DNA from: Filifactor alocis ATCC 35896
GTDB lineage: Bacteria; Bacillota; Clostridia; Peptostreptococcales; Filifactoraceae
NCBI RefSeq assembly: GCF_000163895.2
Contig: NC_016630.1
Span: forward strand, 1,178,001 to 1,242,000
Direction of reading: 5' to 3'
DNA length: 64,000 nt
The notes under the pieces were generated by a model, which saw only the letters and a list, made by a program, of their open reading frames with translations, had not been told where the DNA came from and searched no databases. This document shows positions 26,317 through 35,969 of this stretch, piece by piece. Every line of letters starts with the position of its first letter. The first letter of the stretch is position 1. The position numbers were made by a program, and so were the translations under genes.

Positions 26317-27831
26317 ATGGAAATTATTGCTATTATTCATATCTGTGCAGATTCAGTACGAATGATCCAAATAAAACTGAATCGGGATAACGCTTACAAT
26401 TTAATCGAAAAATACAGAGAACCGATTGACATTTTCGGAAAGCTTGACTCAAACGGAAATATCTTAAGTGATGCGATTTCTTCACTGATTACGATTCTGA
26501 AGAATTTTCAAAGTATCTGTGAAGCAAAAAAAGTAGATAAGTCTATTATCATCGGAACGGAAACACTTCGCTCTGTTTCCAACTCTAACATTGTGGTGGA
26601 TTTGATTAAGAAAAAAGTCGGTATTCCGATTGAATTAATCAGTGAAGAACAGCAATGTTACTATGATATGTTATCAACTTCTGCTTTTGTAGAATACCCT
26701 AACGGACTGATTTTTGACTTAAGTGCAGGCAGCTTTCAACTGATTCATATGAAACACAGAACAATGGAATCTTTTTACAGTTTTCCGGAAGGCGCCATCC
26801 AATTAGGACATGTTTTTGGGGATACTTCTCTCTCAAAAGAAGAAAAAGAAAATAAGGTCAATGCTATCGCAGACAGAGTAATTCAACAAGTTCCATGGCT
26901 TTCGAAATTAGAAAATCTGCCTGTTATTGCTATGGGAAGAAATATTCGATATATTGCAAGATTGGATATGTATCTTAGAAAATATCCGTTGGACATCGTT
27001 CACGGATACTCTATCGATATCGACCGTATTGATTATCTCTACGAAAATTTCAATTTGGAAGTATTGGAAGATTGGGAAAAGCATGAAGATATTGAACATG
27101 ACTACAATATTTTGCTCGGCGCTATCTTTTTTACAAAAACACTACTTCAAAAATTATCTGTTTCTTCTATCACGATTAGCGGCAACGGACTAAAAGAAGG
27201 CGTGTTCTACAACTATTTGATGAAGGAGAAAAAACTTATTATCCGCAGTCCTTTGATGCACTCTATCGAAAACATTATCAAACTGATGGAACTCGATTCG
27301 CTTCACGCTTTTCAAATCAGATGGCTTGCGATGGAGATTTTCACAAATATCAGAGAAGTATTGAACTTGCCTGAAACAACAGACATTGACTTACATCAAA
27401 TTGTAAACACCAGTGCTTTATTGCATGATAGCGGGTCCGTTATCAATTACTACAACCATCATCACCATTCTTTCTGGGTTATCTTGAACTCTCCCATCTG
27501 TGGACTGACACACAAAGAATTGTTAATGAGTGCTTATATTGCCTCATTCCATAGAAAAAACAATTCTTATATCACTTTTGAACAATACTCAGAAATTCTA
27601 ACGGAAGATGATATCAATATTATTCGAAAATTAGGTGTCATCCTAAAACTTGCAGAGTCACTGGATAAAAGAATGGATAACGTTGTAAAAAATATTGATT
27701 TTACCATAACAGATACCGAAATCGTCATGGAGATATCTGCCTCTATTTATTTGGATATGGAATTGAGAGATGCTTCCAGAATTTTAGACGAATTCGAAAC
27801 AATCATCGGAAAAAAACTGATTCTAAAATAG
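26317..27831 (+). CDS. Ppx/GppA-HD family protein with altered active-site loops
   Basis: A Ppx/GppA fold (about 1-300) is followed by an HD-like helical domain (about 315-500). The first phosphate loop, DxGTNS in active enzymes, reads HICADS (8-13). The second, DIGGGSTE, reads DLSAGSFQ (134-141), so the Asp, Gly and Glu used for metal and phosphate binding are partly replaced. The HD region keeps LLHDSG and NHHHHS. I infer a regulatory or nucleotide-sensing role rather than polyphosphatase activity. It lies 22 bp after murC and 31 bp before a peptidoglycan glycosyltransferase gene, suggesting an envelope link. A canonical paralogue is at 15318. Confidence 0.75.
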   Translation: MEIIAIIHICADSVRMIQIKLNRDNAYNLIEKYREPIDIFGKLDSNGNILSDAISSLITILKNFQSICEAKKVDKSIIIGTETLRSVSNSNIVVDLIKKKVGIPIELISEEQQCYYDMLSTSAFVEYPNGLIFDLSAGSFQLIHMKHRTMESFYSFPEGAIQLGHVFGDTSLSKEEKENKVNAIADRVIQQVPWLSKLENLPVIAMGRNIRYIARLDMYLRKYPLDIVHGYSIDIDRIDYLYENFNLEVLEDWEKHEDIEHDYNILLGAIFFTKTLLQKLSVSSITISGNGLKEGVFYNYLMKEKKLIIRSPLMHSIENIIKLMELDSLHAFQIRWLAMEIFTNIREVLNLPETTDIDLHQIVNTSALLHDSGSVINYYNHHHHSFWVILNSPICGLTHKELLMSAYIASFHRKNNSYITFEQYSEILTEDDINIIRKLGVILKLAESLDKRMDNVVKNIDFTITDTEIVMEISASIYLDMELRDASRILDEFETIIGKKLILK

Positions 27832-27862
27832 AGTTATCTTTTGAAGTTATGGAGGAACAATC

Positions 27863-28588
27863 ATGACATTACTTCATAAATTATTGAAAAAAGCATTTTT
27901 TATTTTCTTAACCATATTACTTGTCGTCACTTTAATGATATTCGGACGAGGATACCTGTCCTATCAACATATCGTGCATGATATTTCGATTGAACAGAAA
28001 ATAGAATCCATTCGAAAATCACCGAATTACACTCCATTAAAAGAAGTGAATCCTTACTTCAAAAATGCAATTTATGCTGTAGAAGATTGTCGTTTTTATC
28101 AACATGGTGCGATTGACCCCATCGGACTCGTTCGCGCTATGAGCAGCAATATAAAACGTCGCAAATGGCGAGAAGGCGGAAGTACTATCACACAACAACT
28201 TGCCAAAAATATGTTTTTCTCTTATAAAGACAAAGGAACGCGAAAAATACCGGAATTTTTTATTGCAAAAGAGTTGGAACGACAATTGACAAAAGATGAG
28301 ATTTTAGAGCTGTATATCAATATTATTTATTTCGGAGAAGGACATTATGGAATCCGGGAAGCTTCTTACGGTTATTTTGGTAAATCTCCTTCGGATTTAA
28401 ACTTGAACGAAGCATCCTTGTTGGCAGGATTGCCGCAATCTCCAAGCATGCTTTCACTTAACAAGCATTACAGTCGTGCCAAGACACGACAAAAATATGT
28501 TTTGCAGGCAATGTACCGCAATAAGCTGATTTCAAAAGAAGAGCTGGAGCAGGTATTTGCTACAAAAAATAATCGTAAAAAACAGTAG
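27863..28588 (+). CDS. Monofunctional peptidoglycan glycosyltransferase (GT51)
   Basis: One N-terminal membrane anchor (about 10-32) is followed by a GT51 domain. The catalytic VEDCRFYQHGAID (about 73-85) has Glu and Asp, with EGGSTITQQLAKN (about 106-118) and the second acidic motif KELERQLTKDEILELYIN. It polymerises lipid II into glycan strands. No transpeptidase domain follows, so it is MtgA-like at 241 residues. It ends before a strong terminator and forms a short unit with murC and the Ppx-HD gene. Confidence 0.9.
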   Translation: MTLLHKLLKKAFFIFLTILLVVTLMIFGRGYLSYQHIVHDISIEQKIESIRKSPNYTPLKEVNPYFKNAIYAVEDCRFYQHGAIDPIGLVRAMSSNIKRRKWREGGSTITQQLAKNMFFSYKDKGTRKIPEFFIAKELERQLTKDEILELYINIIYFGEGHYGIREASYGYFGKSPSDLNLNEASLLAGLPQSPSMLSLNKHYSRAKTRQKYVLQAMYRNKLISKEELEQVFATKNNRKKQ

Positions 28589-28656
28589 TAATGCAGTTGA
28601 TACCCTTGATAAACAAAAGAACTGACCACTTTCTTTATCCCTCTGCCCACAACACA

Positions 28657-28685
28657 AAAAGAGCAGACAAAATACCTGCTCTTTT
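28657..28685. terminator. Bidirectional intrinsic terminator between convergent genes
   Basis: AAAAGAGCAG (28657-28666) pairs with CTGCTCTTTT (28676-28685). It separates the plus-strand glycosyltransferase gene from the minus-strand lipoprotein gene. Confidence 0.82.
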
Positions 28686-28736
28686 CACTAAGTTCTGTAC
28701 AATTCACCACTAATAAAATACTACTCTGCACATATT

Positions 28737-29186
28737 CTAATGCTGTGCAATACGGAAATCAATACTGATATGTCCCGGTGTGGAGGCACTTGATTTGGCA
28801 TTAAAATAGAAACTTTGATTCGTATCGGTAACATCTGCAGTGATATGACCGCTTTTACCTGACTTGATGGTTCTTTCATTTTCACCGTTAATGCTGACTA
28901 CAACATTGACGGAACCCTTGCTTCTAATCCAAAAATTTACCGTTTTTCCATTGTTTTTATTTAAGTAAACGTTATACTGATACTCTGGTCCCGAATAACT
29001 TCCTTCTGCAGTACCCATATGACCCATATGATGCACCGGTATTATCTCATTATCAACGGATGTTCTTTTCGATAAAACCTCGCCGTCCGAATCCGAAACA
29101 TGATGCCCCTCTGCGCAGGAGGGAATCAGCATGCATATTGCCATTATTCCCACTGCCATACCGATTGTTTTTTTTCCGAACTTCAT
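28737..29186 (-). CDS. Putative secreted lipoprotein of unknown function
   Basis: A signal peptide (KFGKKTIGMAVGIMAICMLIPSC) with a weak lipobox, IPSC, is followed by a His- and Met-rich segment (PVHHMGHMG) and a beta-rich domain (about 65-149). ATG 29186 follows GGAG at 9 bp; the start two codons upstream is less likely. The His/Met motif could bind metal, but no family was recognised. It is transcribed alone, convergent with the glycosyltransferase gene. Confidence 0.65.
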   Translation of the reverse strand: MKFGKKTIGMAVGIMAICMLIPSCAEGHHVSDSDGEVLSKRTSVDNEIIPVHHMGHMGTAEGSYSGPEYQYNVYLNKNNGKTVNFWIRSKGSVNVVVSINGENERTIKSGKSGHITADVTDTNQSFYFNAKSSASTPGHISIDFRIAQH

Positions 29187-29447
29187 TACCAATCACTCCT
29201 TTGCATGATTATTTTATTTTCCTTAGGTGCAATTGAAATAATTATGTCTATAATGATGATAGCACAGTTTTTATAAGTTTATCCATACATTTTTTATATC
29301 TCTTCTTCGGTTGCTTTTTTTAATATGCCTACACTTGTTAAGTTATAAACCGTATCGGCTCACAAACAGGACAGCAGTTTCCTGAACAAACCTCTGCATA
29401 AACAAAAAAGCAGGTCCTATAACAACAATTCAATTCTTTGACGAAAA

Positions 29448-30980
29448 TCATATGCCACAAATTCTGTTCTTTACCGAATCCATAATCTCTTCTCTTTCCT
29501 TCTCCGATTTTCCATCTGCAAGCTTTTCCAACAGTAATTTCCCACCAGAGTCCATTCCTTGACATCCGGCTAATAAGATAACATCTCCCGGCTGCACTTC
29601 CTTCAATACAAACGCAATCGCTTCCTCTAAGTCATCATAAATCGGAACTGTTCTCTCACAACAGTTCATAATATCTTGAAAAACAGTGATTTCTTCCTGT
29701 GTCACCTTATCTTTTTCTGTTACATGATGTACACTCTTTGTTGCAACAAATGTCTTTAGCGGCAGATTTTCAATTCCACTACAAATTTCTTCTGCATTCT
29801 CACGATTGACAACAACACCACGAGAGCCTCGAATGGCATAGATAAAATGTAATTGCTCATATTTCATTTTTTTCAATGTCTCTAATGTCACACGGATGTT
29901 TCCCGTGTTTGCAAAATGATCATCTATTATCTTAAACTCCTTGTCATAGATTAATTCAAACCTTCTCTCTACTCCCTTAAAAGAATGCAACCCGTCCTGA
30001 ATGGTATCAATATCAATCTGACATAACAGACATAGTTCCATCGCAGCCATCGCATTATAAACACTGTGATATCCGGGAACGGAAAGAGCTATCTTTACCT
30101 CACTGTTCAAAAGCGACAGTGTACTCTTCGTAGGGTTAGGTACAATCTTCCAATTTGCAATTCCTGTACTCAGGTCCAATTGTGTACAATACAAATCACC
30201 GCGATTGCTTTCTACACTGTATGTGATAACCTGATTCTGCTTTTCTTGAATAAGGTCGTGTAACAAACTATCATCGGCATTGATTACTGCTTTTGCAGAA
30301 GGTTTCATTCCTCGAATCAAGGTAGATTTGATTTGAAAATAATCTTCAAAACTTCCATGTAAATCAATATGGTCACGACTAATATTGTTGAAACACACAA
30401 AATCAAAATCTACACCATGAACACGATGCAATTCCAATGCGGAAGAGGACACTTCCATTGTTAAATGAGTCACTCCCTGCTCCACCATCATCGCCATATA
30501 TTTTTGAAGATCCAAAGATTCCGGTGTTGTTAAAACGGATGGAATCACCTCATTCAAAGAACGAATCATTACCGTTCCGATAATGCCTGTCTTTTTTTTC
30601 GCTTTTCTCAAAACCTCATCCACCATAAAAGCTGTTGTTGTCTTTCCATTTGTTGCAGTAATTCCTATCACTGTCATCTTTTTAGAAGGATTATCATAAT
30701 AGTTTGAACTCATGGTTGCAAGTGCAATTCTACTATCCTCCACTTTGACCTGAGGAATGTCTATGTCTTGAAAAGTCTCGACAACGGCAACAATCGCATT
30801 GTGTTCAACCGCAGATGCCAAATATTTATGTCCATCTGCCTTATATCCCTTAATACATACAAACAATCCATTTTGTTCTACCTTTGCCGAATGATAAGCA
30901 AGAGAAGAAATTTCCAAGTCCATATCCACATTTTTATATTCTATTACAGATACATTTTGCAACAGTTTCGATAGCTTCAT
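29448..30980 (-). CDS. MurE-like Mur ligase lacking the DNPR specificity motif
   Basis: The N-terminal domain (LFVCIKGYKADGHKYL, 39-54), ATP loop ITATNGKTTT (107-116), TTPESLDLQK, and the likely carbamylated Lys218 are those of MurE, which adds the third amino acid to UDP-MurNAc-Ala-Glu. Departures are clear. EVSSHAL reads EVSSSAL (176-182), the DDYAHTPD segment reads DDHFANTG (353-360), and the place of DNPR, which selects diaminopimelate, reads ATKSVHHV (413-420). The amino acid added is therefore not diaminopimelate by the usual contacts. It is followed, with 24 bp spacing to the upstream gene, by an ATP-grasp ligase partner. It may act on peptidoglycan or a related peptide. Confidence 0.75.
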   Translation of the reverse strand: MKLSKLLQNVSVIEYKNVDMDLEISSLAYHSAKVEQNGLFVCIKGYKADGHKYLASAVEHNAIVAVVETFQDIDIPQVKVEDSRIALATMSSNYYDNPSKKMTVIGITATNGKTTTAFMVDEVLRKAKKKTGIIGTVMIRSLNEVIPSVLTTPESLDLQKYMAMMVEQGVTHLTMEVSSSALELHRVHGVDFDFVCFNNISRDHIDLHGSFEDYFQIKSTLIRGMKPSAKAVINADDSLLHDLIQEKQNQVITYSVESNRGDLYCTQLDLSTGIANWKIVPNPTKSTLSLLNSEVKIALSVPGYHSVYNAMAAMELCLLCQIDIDTIQDGLHSFKGVERRFELIYDKEFKIIDDHFANTGNIRVTLETLKKMKYEQLHFIYAIRGSRGVVVNRENAEEICSGIENLPLKTFVATKSVHHVTEKDKVTQEEITVFQDIMNCCERTVPIYDDLEEAIAFVLKEVQPGDVILLAGCQGMDSGGKLLLEKLADGKSEKEREEIMDSVKNRICGI

Positions 30981-31004
30981 ATTATTTCTCCTTCCAATTA
31001 TTTC

Positions 31005-32198
31005 TTACTTTTTCGTTCGAAATTTTCGCATCACTCTTTTTGTCAACTGTTTGTTAAACTCCCAAAATGGTTTTTGATCATCGATATCCCAAATCGCCGG
31101 AGCTTTTTTGGTACAATATGATTTTGCGATTTGCAGCGGTGTGAGTTGTTTGGTCTTGATATAATCTCTTACTGCAAACATATCTTCATAAGCACACCAA
31201 AATACAATTCCTAAATCTTTTTCAATCGACTTGTTCGGCAACGGAGCTCCTATCATTTCACGATAAGTAATATACGGCATATTTAATCCGCACTTATACA
31301 ACAGTGCGTTGAAGTTCGTAATTCGTACATTCACTTCGATGATATAAAACTGTCCCGTATTCTCATCTTTTTTGAACTCTATCTCTGCAAAGCCTCGAAA
31401 TCCTGTCTTCTTTAAGAAAGGTGCCGCAATATCATATAACTCTTTGACATATTTTTGTGTTGTATATACAGATGCACCGAAGTTAATCGGATACTGTCTA
31501 TATTTTTGGCAAGTTGTCCAATGCGTAATCTCTCCCTCTTGGTTGATATATGCATCAAAAGTATACATATGGTCATCAAATCCCGGAATAATTCGCTGAA
31601 TAAAGACATCGATATTTTTTTCTTTTGCTTTTGCCACTGCCTCTTCAAGCTCTTTTTCATCACAGACCTTAAACATCTTCTGTCTGAATTCATGCATAAA
31701 AGAAGGGGAGTCTGCCGGTTTTACCATACAAGGAAATCCAACATTCTGCTTTACCTTCTCCATAAAGTTGTCCTCATCCAAAAGTACTGTTTCAGGAATC
31801 ACAGCTCCGATTTCTTGACAAAACTGATAAAACTTATCTTTATCCATCAATTTCGTATAGATTCCTTTTTCTTGCATCGGAAACAGATAATATTGTTTCA
31901 GCTCATCAAAATAGGTATCTATAAACTCTACATAAGGATCTGCAGTGGGAATCAACACCGGCTTTTCTTCCTGTCCCTTTGCATAATCAATCAAAAATGA
32001 TAAGAAACGCTCCGGTTCATTTTTATAATGAGGTGCAATTCCTATCTCTTTACAGTATTTTGACTCCAAACCGTATGCTTTATCTCTATCATAATCAACA
32101 GCTGTAACAGATACACCCGCTTTTCCCAAACATCGAATCGTACTTAAACCGATGTAATAGTTTGCTCCGAGTACAACTGCCTTATTTTTATATTCCAT
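31005..32198 (-). CDS. ATP-grasp amino acid ligase (carbamoyl-phosphate-synthase-like; D-aspartate-ligase-like)
   Basis: A pre-ATP-grasp Rossmann-like domain (KAVVLGANYYIGLSTIRCL, 5-23) is followed by an ATP-grasp fold with FPCMVKPADSPSF, VFIQRIIPG and the metal-binding FYIIEVNVRITNFN. The shape resembles the D-aspartate ligase that branches the peptidoglycan stem in lactic acid bacteria, but other amino acid ligases look alike. Start ATG 32198 follows AAAGGAG; a frame extending 50 codons upstream was rejected. It is directly upstream of the MurE-like gene, so the two probably work in one pathway. The substrate is an inference. Confidence 0.72.
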   Translation of the reverse strand: MEYKNKAVVLGANYYIGLSTIRCLGKAGVSVTAVDYDRDKAYGLESKYCKEIGIAPHYKNEPERFLSFLIDYAKGQEEKPVLIPTADPYVEFIDTYFDELKQYYLFPMQEKGIYTKLMDKDKFYQFCQEIGAVIPETVLLDEDNFMEKVKQNVGFPCMVKPADSPSFMHEFRQKMFKVCDEKELEEAVAKAKEKNIDVFIQRIIPGFDDHMYTFDAYINQEGEITHWTTCQKYRQYPINFGASVYTTQKYVKELYDIAAPFLKKTGFRGFAEIEFKKDENTGQFYIIEVNVRITNFNALLYKCGLNMPYITYREMIGAPLPNKSIEKDLGIVFWCAYEDMFAVRDYIKTKQLTPLQIAKSYCTKKAPAIWDIDDQKPFWEFNKQLTKRVMRKFRTKK

Positions 32199-32382
32199 TT
32201 TCTTGATTCTCCTTTTGTTCAATATAGCTTCATTGTAACACAACACAGTATTGTTATCATCTTTTTTCGCTTGAAATCTATAAATTTCAAACCATGTTCT
32301 TTCTTTTTTCAAAACATAGCCGTTTTGTGATTTTATACAAAATTTCATTTCAGATATAACACTCTACTGCTACTACAAAAAT

Positions 32383-32522
32383 CCAATGAAATTACCATAA
32401 ATTCAAATTTGAAATAATCTCCCTGAATCTCGCCCTATTTGAAATAAAAAAAGTCCCACACTTCTTTAAAATAATAAAATGATGAATAACAATTGCAAAT
32501 GATGATATGAAACAATTCAAAC
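32383..32522. repeat. Dispersed repeat, copy B (in the 32199-32636 gap)
   Basis: This stretch resembles 44101-44260 (copy A) and part of 59655-59770 (copy C). The 15-mer at 32390-32404 matches 44111-44125 at 14 of 15 positions. The 20-mer at 32503-32522 matches 44239-44258 at 14 of 20. A 65-codon minus-strand open frame over it is not a convincing gene. The rest of the gap shows nothing else. Confidence 0.5.
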
Positions 32523-32636
32523 AACTAATAGTACACATTGTGAGAAAAGGCAAGCAAAGCAGATACGAATAAAAAAGGAACCTCTGCAAATTTACAAAAG
32601 TTCCCTTTCAAATTTATTATTTTTCTTTATCATCGT

Positions 32637-34151
32637 TTATTCTTCATCTACATGATAATAAGTCCATGCAGGTACTTCCGACAAAGTAGGATGTGCTACC
32701 ATGGTTTCTCTTAAAGTCATAAATTGGTCTGATGCCAACTCTCTTGTCAATCCCTCTCTTCGCAACTGTTGTGTCACTTCGCTTCCGATATGTGCGTTCA
32801 TCGGTTGCAAGGTATGTGTTCCGGAATTCATCATCGTAATAAAAGATTGAATCAAGACGGACGCGTCCTCTCCCACAACATGCAATCCCAAGATACGGTT
32901 CGTCTTTTTATCCAAAATCAATTTTGCAAATCCGTCATATTCACTATTCGGTTCAAATCCCAACGCATATCCTTTTGCTGTTTGAGAATATCGATTCATC
33001 CCGACAGAAACTTCATATCCCAATTTTTCCGCTTCCTCTTGTGTCAAACCTACATGAGCAACTTGAGGATAGCAGAATGTTACATAAGGTACCAGTGAAT
33101 ATTCTGCCCAACGAAATTCATTCGGTTGTTTGCCCATAAACAAATTGTGTGCGACAATATCAGCTTCATAGTTTGCCTTATGTCTAAACTGTTGTCTTCC
33201 GTTGATATCACCGACTGCCCAAACGCCATCTACACTTGTTTCCAAAAATTCATTTGTTACAATCCAACCTCTTTTATCAACCTCAATGGAAGTATTTTCT
33301 ATTTTCAACAAATCAGAATTCGATCTGATGCCCGGTGCTATAAAAATTTCTTCCGCAGATACAGTAGTAATCTCTCCGGTTGCCCTATCTTGAATCTCTA
33401 ATACCTTTTTTGTTCCTTCTTGTCTGATCTCATTTGTTTCCTTGTTCAAATGAACTTCTACCCCGAATTTTCTAAGGTATTTTAAAACCAATTCGGAACT
33501 TTCCTTTTCTTCCTTCGGTAAAAGTCTAACATTGTGTTGAACTACGGTAACTTTTGTCCCCATTGCGGAAAAAATATGTGCAAACTCTACTCCGATTGGT
33601 CCACCCCCGACAATAATCAAACTTTCATAGGGTTTTGTAGGATACTTTTCTCCAAAAAATGTTTCGCTTGTCAAATATCCAACCTCTTCCAAGTTTTTTA
33701 TAACCGGAACTTTCGTTCTTCCTCCCACATTGATAAAAATCTTATCTGCTGTCATCTGTTCTGAAGTTGTTCCATTCCTATATGATACTTCTATCACTTT
33801 ATCAGAAACAAAATATCCTGTCCCTTCATACGCATCCAAATTTTTTTCGTGATGATAGAACTCATTCAATTCTTGACTCTCGTCAATCTTGTCCCAAACC
33901 CTATCAGACACAACTTCCCAATCCACAGTGGGTTTTGTCGTTTTAATTCCGATTCTATCACTTTCTTCAATTTTTCTTATTTGGTCTGCAACAGTTGCCA
34001 ATACCTTTGTCGGAATACAACCTCGTGTCAAACAGGTTCCACCGAATTTTCCACGTTCAATTTGCGCACAATGCAATCCCTCCTTTAGCGCCTCTTCCAA
34101 AATAATATTGCCTGCGCCGGTTCCTATCACAATCACATCATACTTCTTCAT
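32637..34151 (-). CDS. FAD-dependent pyridine nucleotide-disulfide oxidoreductase (dihydrolipoamide dehydrogenase-like)
   Basis: FAD-binding IGTGAGNIILEEA (9-21), the redox-active disulfide CLTRGC (40-45), NAD-binding VGGGPIGVEFAHIFSAMG (near 182-199), a second FAD contact TSVDGVWAVGDING, and the C-terminal AHPTLSE catalytic His-Glu. Unlike typical lipoamide dehydrogenase the disulfide loop reads TRGCIPTK, as in mycothione-reductase-like and orphan members. No 2-oxoacid dehydrogenase genes are nearby, so it may reduce another disulfide. It overlaps the upstream FUSC gene by 14 bp. Confidence 0.83.
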   Translation of the reverse strand: MKKYDVIVIGTGAGNIILEEALKEGLHCAQIERGKFGGTCLTRGCIPTKVLATVADQIRKIEESDRIGIKTTKPTVDWEVVSDRVWDKIDESQELNEFYHHEKNLDAYEGTGYFVSDKVIEVSYRNGTTSEQMTADKIFINVGGRTKVPVIKNLEEVGYLTSETFFGEKYPTKPYESLIIVGGGPIGVEFAHIFSAMGTKVTVVQHNVRLLPKEEKESSELVLKYLRKFGVEVHLNKETNEIRQEGTKKVLEIQDRATGEITTVSAEEIFIAPGIRSNSDLLKIENTSIEVDKRGWIVTNEFLETSVDGVWAVGDINGRQQFRHKANYEADIVAHNLFMGKQPNEFRWAEYSLVPYVTFCYPQVAHVGLTQEEAEKLGYEVSVGMNRYSQTAKGYALGFEPNSEYDGFAKLILDKKTNRILGLHVVGEDASVLIQSFITMMNSGTHTLQPMNAHIGSEVTQQLRREGLTRELASDQFMTLRETMVAHPTLSEVPAWTYYHVDEE

Positions 34152-35157
34152 TCTTTATTCCTCCTATTAACTCTAACTGTTTTTCCAATCGTTCCAAGCC
34201 ATCCAATATCTTATGAATATGATAATTGTAAATCACCTTTGTCTCTTCCTCCAAGCACTCTTCACAAGTATTGTAATATTCGTGGCGTTGCACATCCGTT
34301 TTATTTATAGATTCTTTCTGTTTTTTTGTAGATTCTTGATGCAAAGATTCCTGATATAAATCTGACAGATCACTTTGTCCCATACGCTGCAATCTCTTGA
34401 TGTTTTCTTCATCCGGTTTTCCGTACAATTGCAACTCCTGCATAATACAAATATGTCGATATACCTCATTCAAATCTCTGATAACCTCATCCCACAAAAT
34501 ACTGTTTGATTCCTCGTTGAATAAATGTTTTGTATACCATCGACTGTCAGCCAAATATATTTTATACAAACGTTTTATCTTGGACAGTCGCTGTTCCAAT
34601 GACTCTATATCAATTGCCCTATCATTGCTCAATTTTTGCAAAAAAACTCGTTTTTCTTCCATAAATAATTGCTCCGCATCATCCACAAACTGTTTTTCAT
34701 AGTTGGGAGGTGAAATCAGATAATTCACTGCAAATGCAATCCCAATTCCTATCACCGTGTCCAACACACGAACAATCGCATAATATGAAACGCTTTCATC
34801 CCTCGTCGTAAGACAGATAGATAAAAACACAATCAGTGAAATTTGAATCGATTGGTTCCATTTTAACTTCAGCTGAACATACATAATCAAAACAGCAAGA
34901 ATTCCAATGATAACGGCATTCCATACAATATATTCGGAAATGCAGAAATTCAAATAAATGATTCCCGCTATTCCTCCTAAAATGGTGCCTGAAATCCTGC
35001 CCAACCCCTTTTTAAAACTGTCATCCAATGTATTTTGCATTGCAATAATTGCTGCAATCACAGTAAAAAAAGGATATTGCAAATGAAATGTGCTCGAAAC
35101 CAAAACACCGATAGCCATTGCTATTGCAGTCTTGATTACCCTCATTCCTATAACCAT
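34138..35157 (-). CDS. FUSC/ArAE family membrane protein (aromatic acid exporter-like)
   Basis: Four to five membrane segments in residues 1-135 (MRVIKTAIAMAIGVLVSS, FFTVIAAIIAMQNTLDDSFKKG, GTILGGIAGIIYLNF) precede a cytoplasmic helical C-terminal half. The DUF939/FUSC motif QNTLDDSFKKGLGRISGT is clear. Members are proposed exporters of small aromatic or phenolic compounds. ATG 35157 follows GAGGGAG and is preferred over the codon six positions upstream. Its overlap with the disulfide oxidoreductase gene indicates coupled translation and perhaps a shared stress role. Confidence 0.8.
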   Translation of the reverse strand: MVIGMRVIKTAIAMAIGVLVSSTFHLQYPFFTVIAAIIAMQNTLDDSFKKGLGRISGTILGGIAGIIYLNFCISEYIVWNAVIIGILAVLIMYVQLKLKWNQSIQISLIVFLSICLTTRDESVSYYAIVRVLDTVIGIGIAFAVNYLISPPNYEKQFVDDAEQLFMEEKRVFLQKLSNDRAIDIESLEQRLSKIKRLYKIYLADSRWYTKHLFNEESNSILWDEVIRDLNEVYRHICIMQELQLYGKPDEENIKRLQRMGQSDLSDLYQESLHQESTKKQKESINKTDVQRHEYYNTCEECLEEETKVIYNYHIHKILDGLERLEKQLELIGGIKNEEV

Positions 35158-35384
35158 ATTGTCTCCCTCACTCATTTTTATATCTGTCTATTAACATACC
35201 CTAATTTTTAATATTTAAAATAATTTATTGCCTTATCTTTTAAAATAACAAAACAGTAAACCTTTTTTGATTTACTGTTTTTAACAATATTATTTCCTAT
35301 AAGTAATAAATTTAAAGAAAAATCGTTACTAACATCACATTAAACTCTTATTAATGTCAATAATTTTAATTCTTTTAATTATCA

Positions 35385-35876
35385 CTATCCTTTATATACA
35401 TACATTACTTCTCGAAGAATCTTCCCTCCAATATTAACATCGATACAGTTGTCAGTTTCTATAAAATGATGCTTTTTATAAAATTTTTTTGCTAAATCAT
35501 TTTCATCCAAAACCCACAAAAATAACTCATCATATCCTTTATTATTTAATTCTAGAATAACTGTTTCAAATAATTTTGTTTCATACCCTTTCCCTATATG
35601 CTCTGGACATAAATACATAGTAACAATTTCTCCATAATTGGGATACTCAGAAAATCGTGATTGACAAAAACTACTCGCACCAACATATTTCCCATCCTCA
35701 ATGCACAGAAGTATGTACCAATCAGATAATTCTAACATTGGTATCCATCTATCTTTCTCAATAGAATCAAGAAATTGTTGTGGAATGATATTTTTATAAG
35801 CATACTTCCAGCTTCGCTCATATATTTCACTAACTCTAAGTTTATCATCTAGTTCACTAATATATCTAATTTCCAA
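35385..35876 (-). CDS. GNAT family N-acetyltransferase
   Basis: A 163-residue GNAT fold. It has EIVTMYLCPEHIGKGYETKLF (acetyl-CoA-binding motif A, about 84-104; the usual Q/RxxGxG/A reads EHIGKGY) and the C-terminal FLWVLDENDLAKKFYKKHHF. The substrate is not predictable. It stands alone in an AT-rich stretch, with 93 bp to the epimerase gene upstream of it on the same strand. It may be a resistance or protein-modifying enzyme. Confidence 0.82.
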   Translation of the reverse strand: MEIRYISELDDKLRVSEIYERSWKYAYKNIIPQQFLDSIEKDRWIPMLELSDWYILLCIEDGKYVGASSFCQSRFSEYPNYGEIVTMYLCPEHIGKGYETKLFETVILELNNKGYDELFLWVLDENDLAKKFYKKHHFIETDNCIDVNIGGKILREVMYVYKG

Positions 35877-35969
35877 TTCAAATCCCTATATTCTAATTAA
35901 CTTTTATCATTATAAGCATAGTTATTCACAAAAAAACTGCAAGCATTATACATTTAGTAATATATTATT

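Noticed and set aside
28468..28731. 87-codon minus-strand open frame
   Set aside because: It overlaps the glycosyltransferase gene and the bidirectional terminator at 28657-28685.
32392..32589. 65-codon minus-strand open frame
   Set aside because: It covers dispersed repeat copy B, and no ribosome-binding site precedes it.
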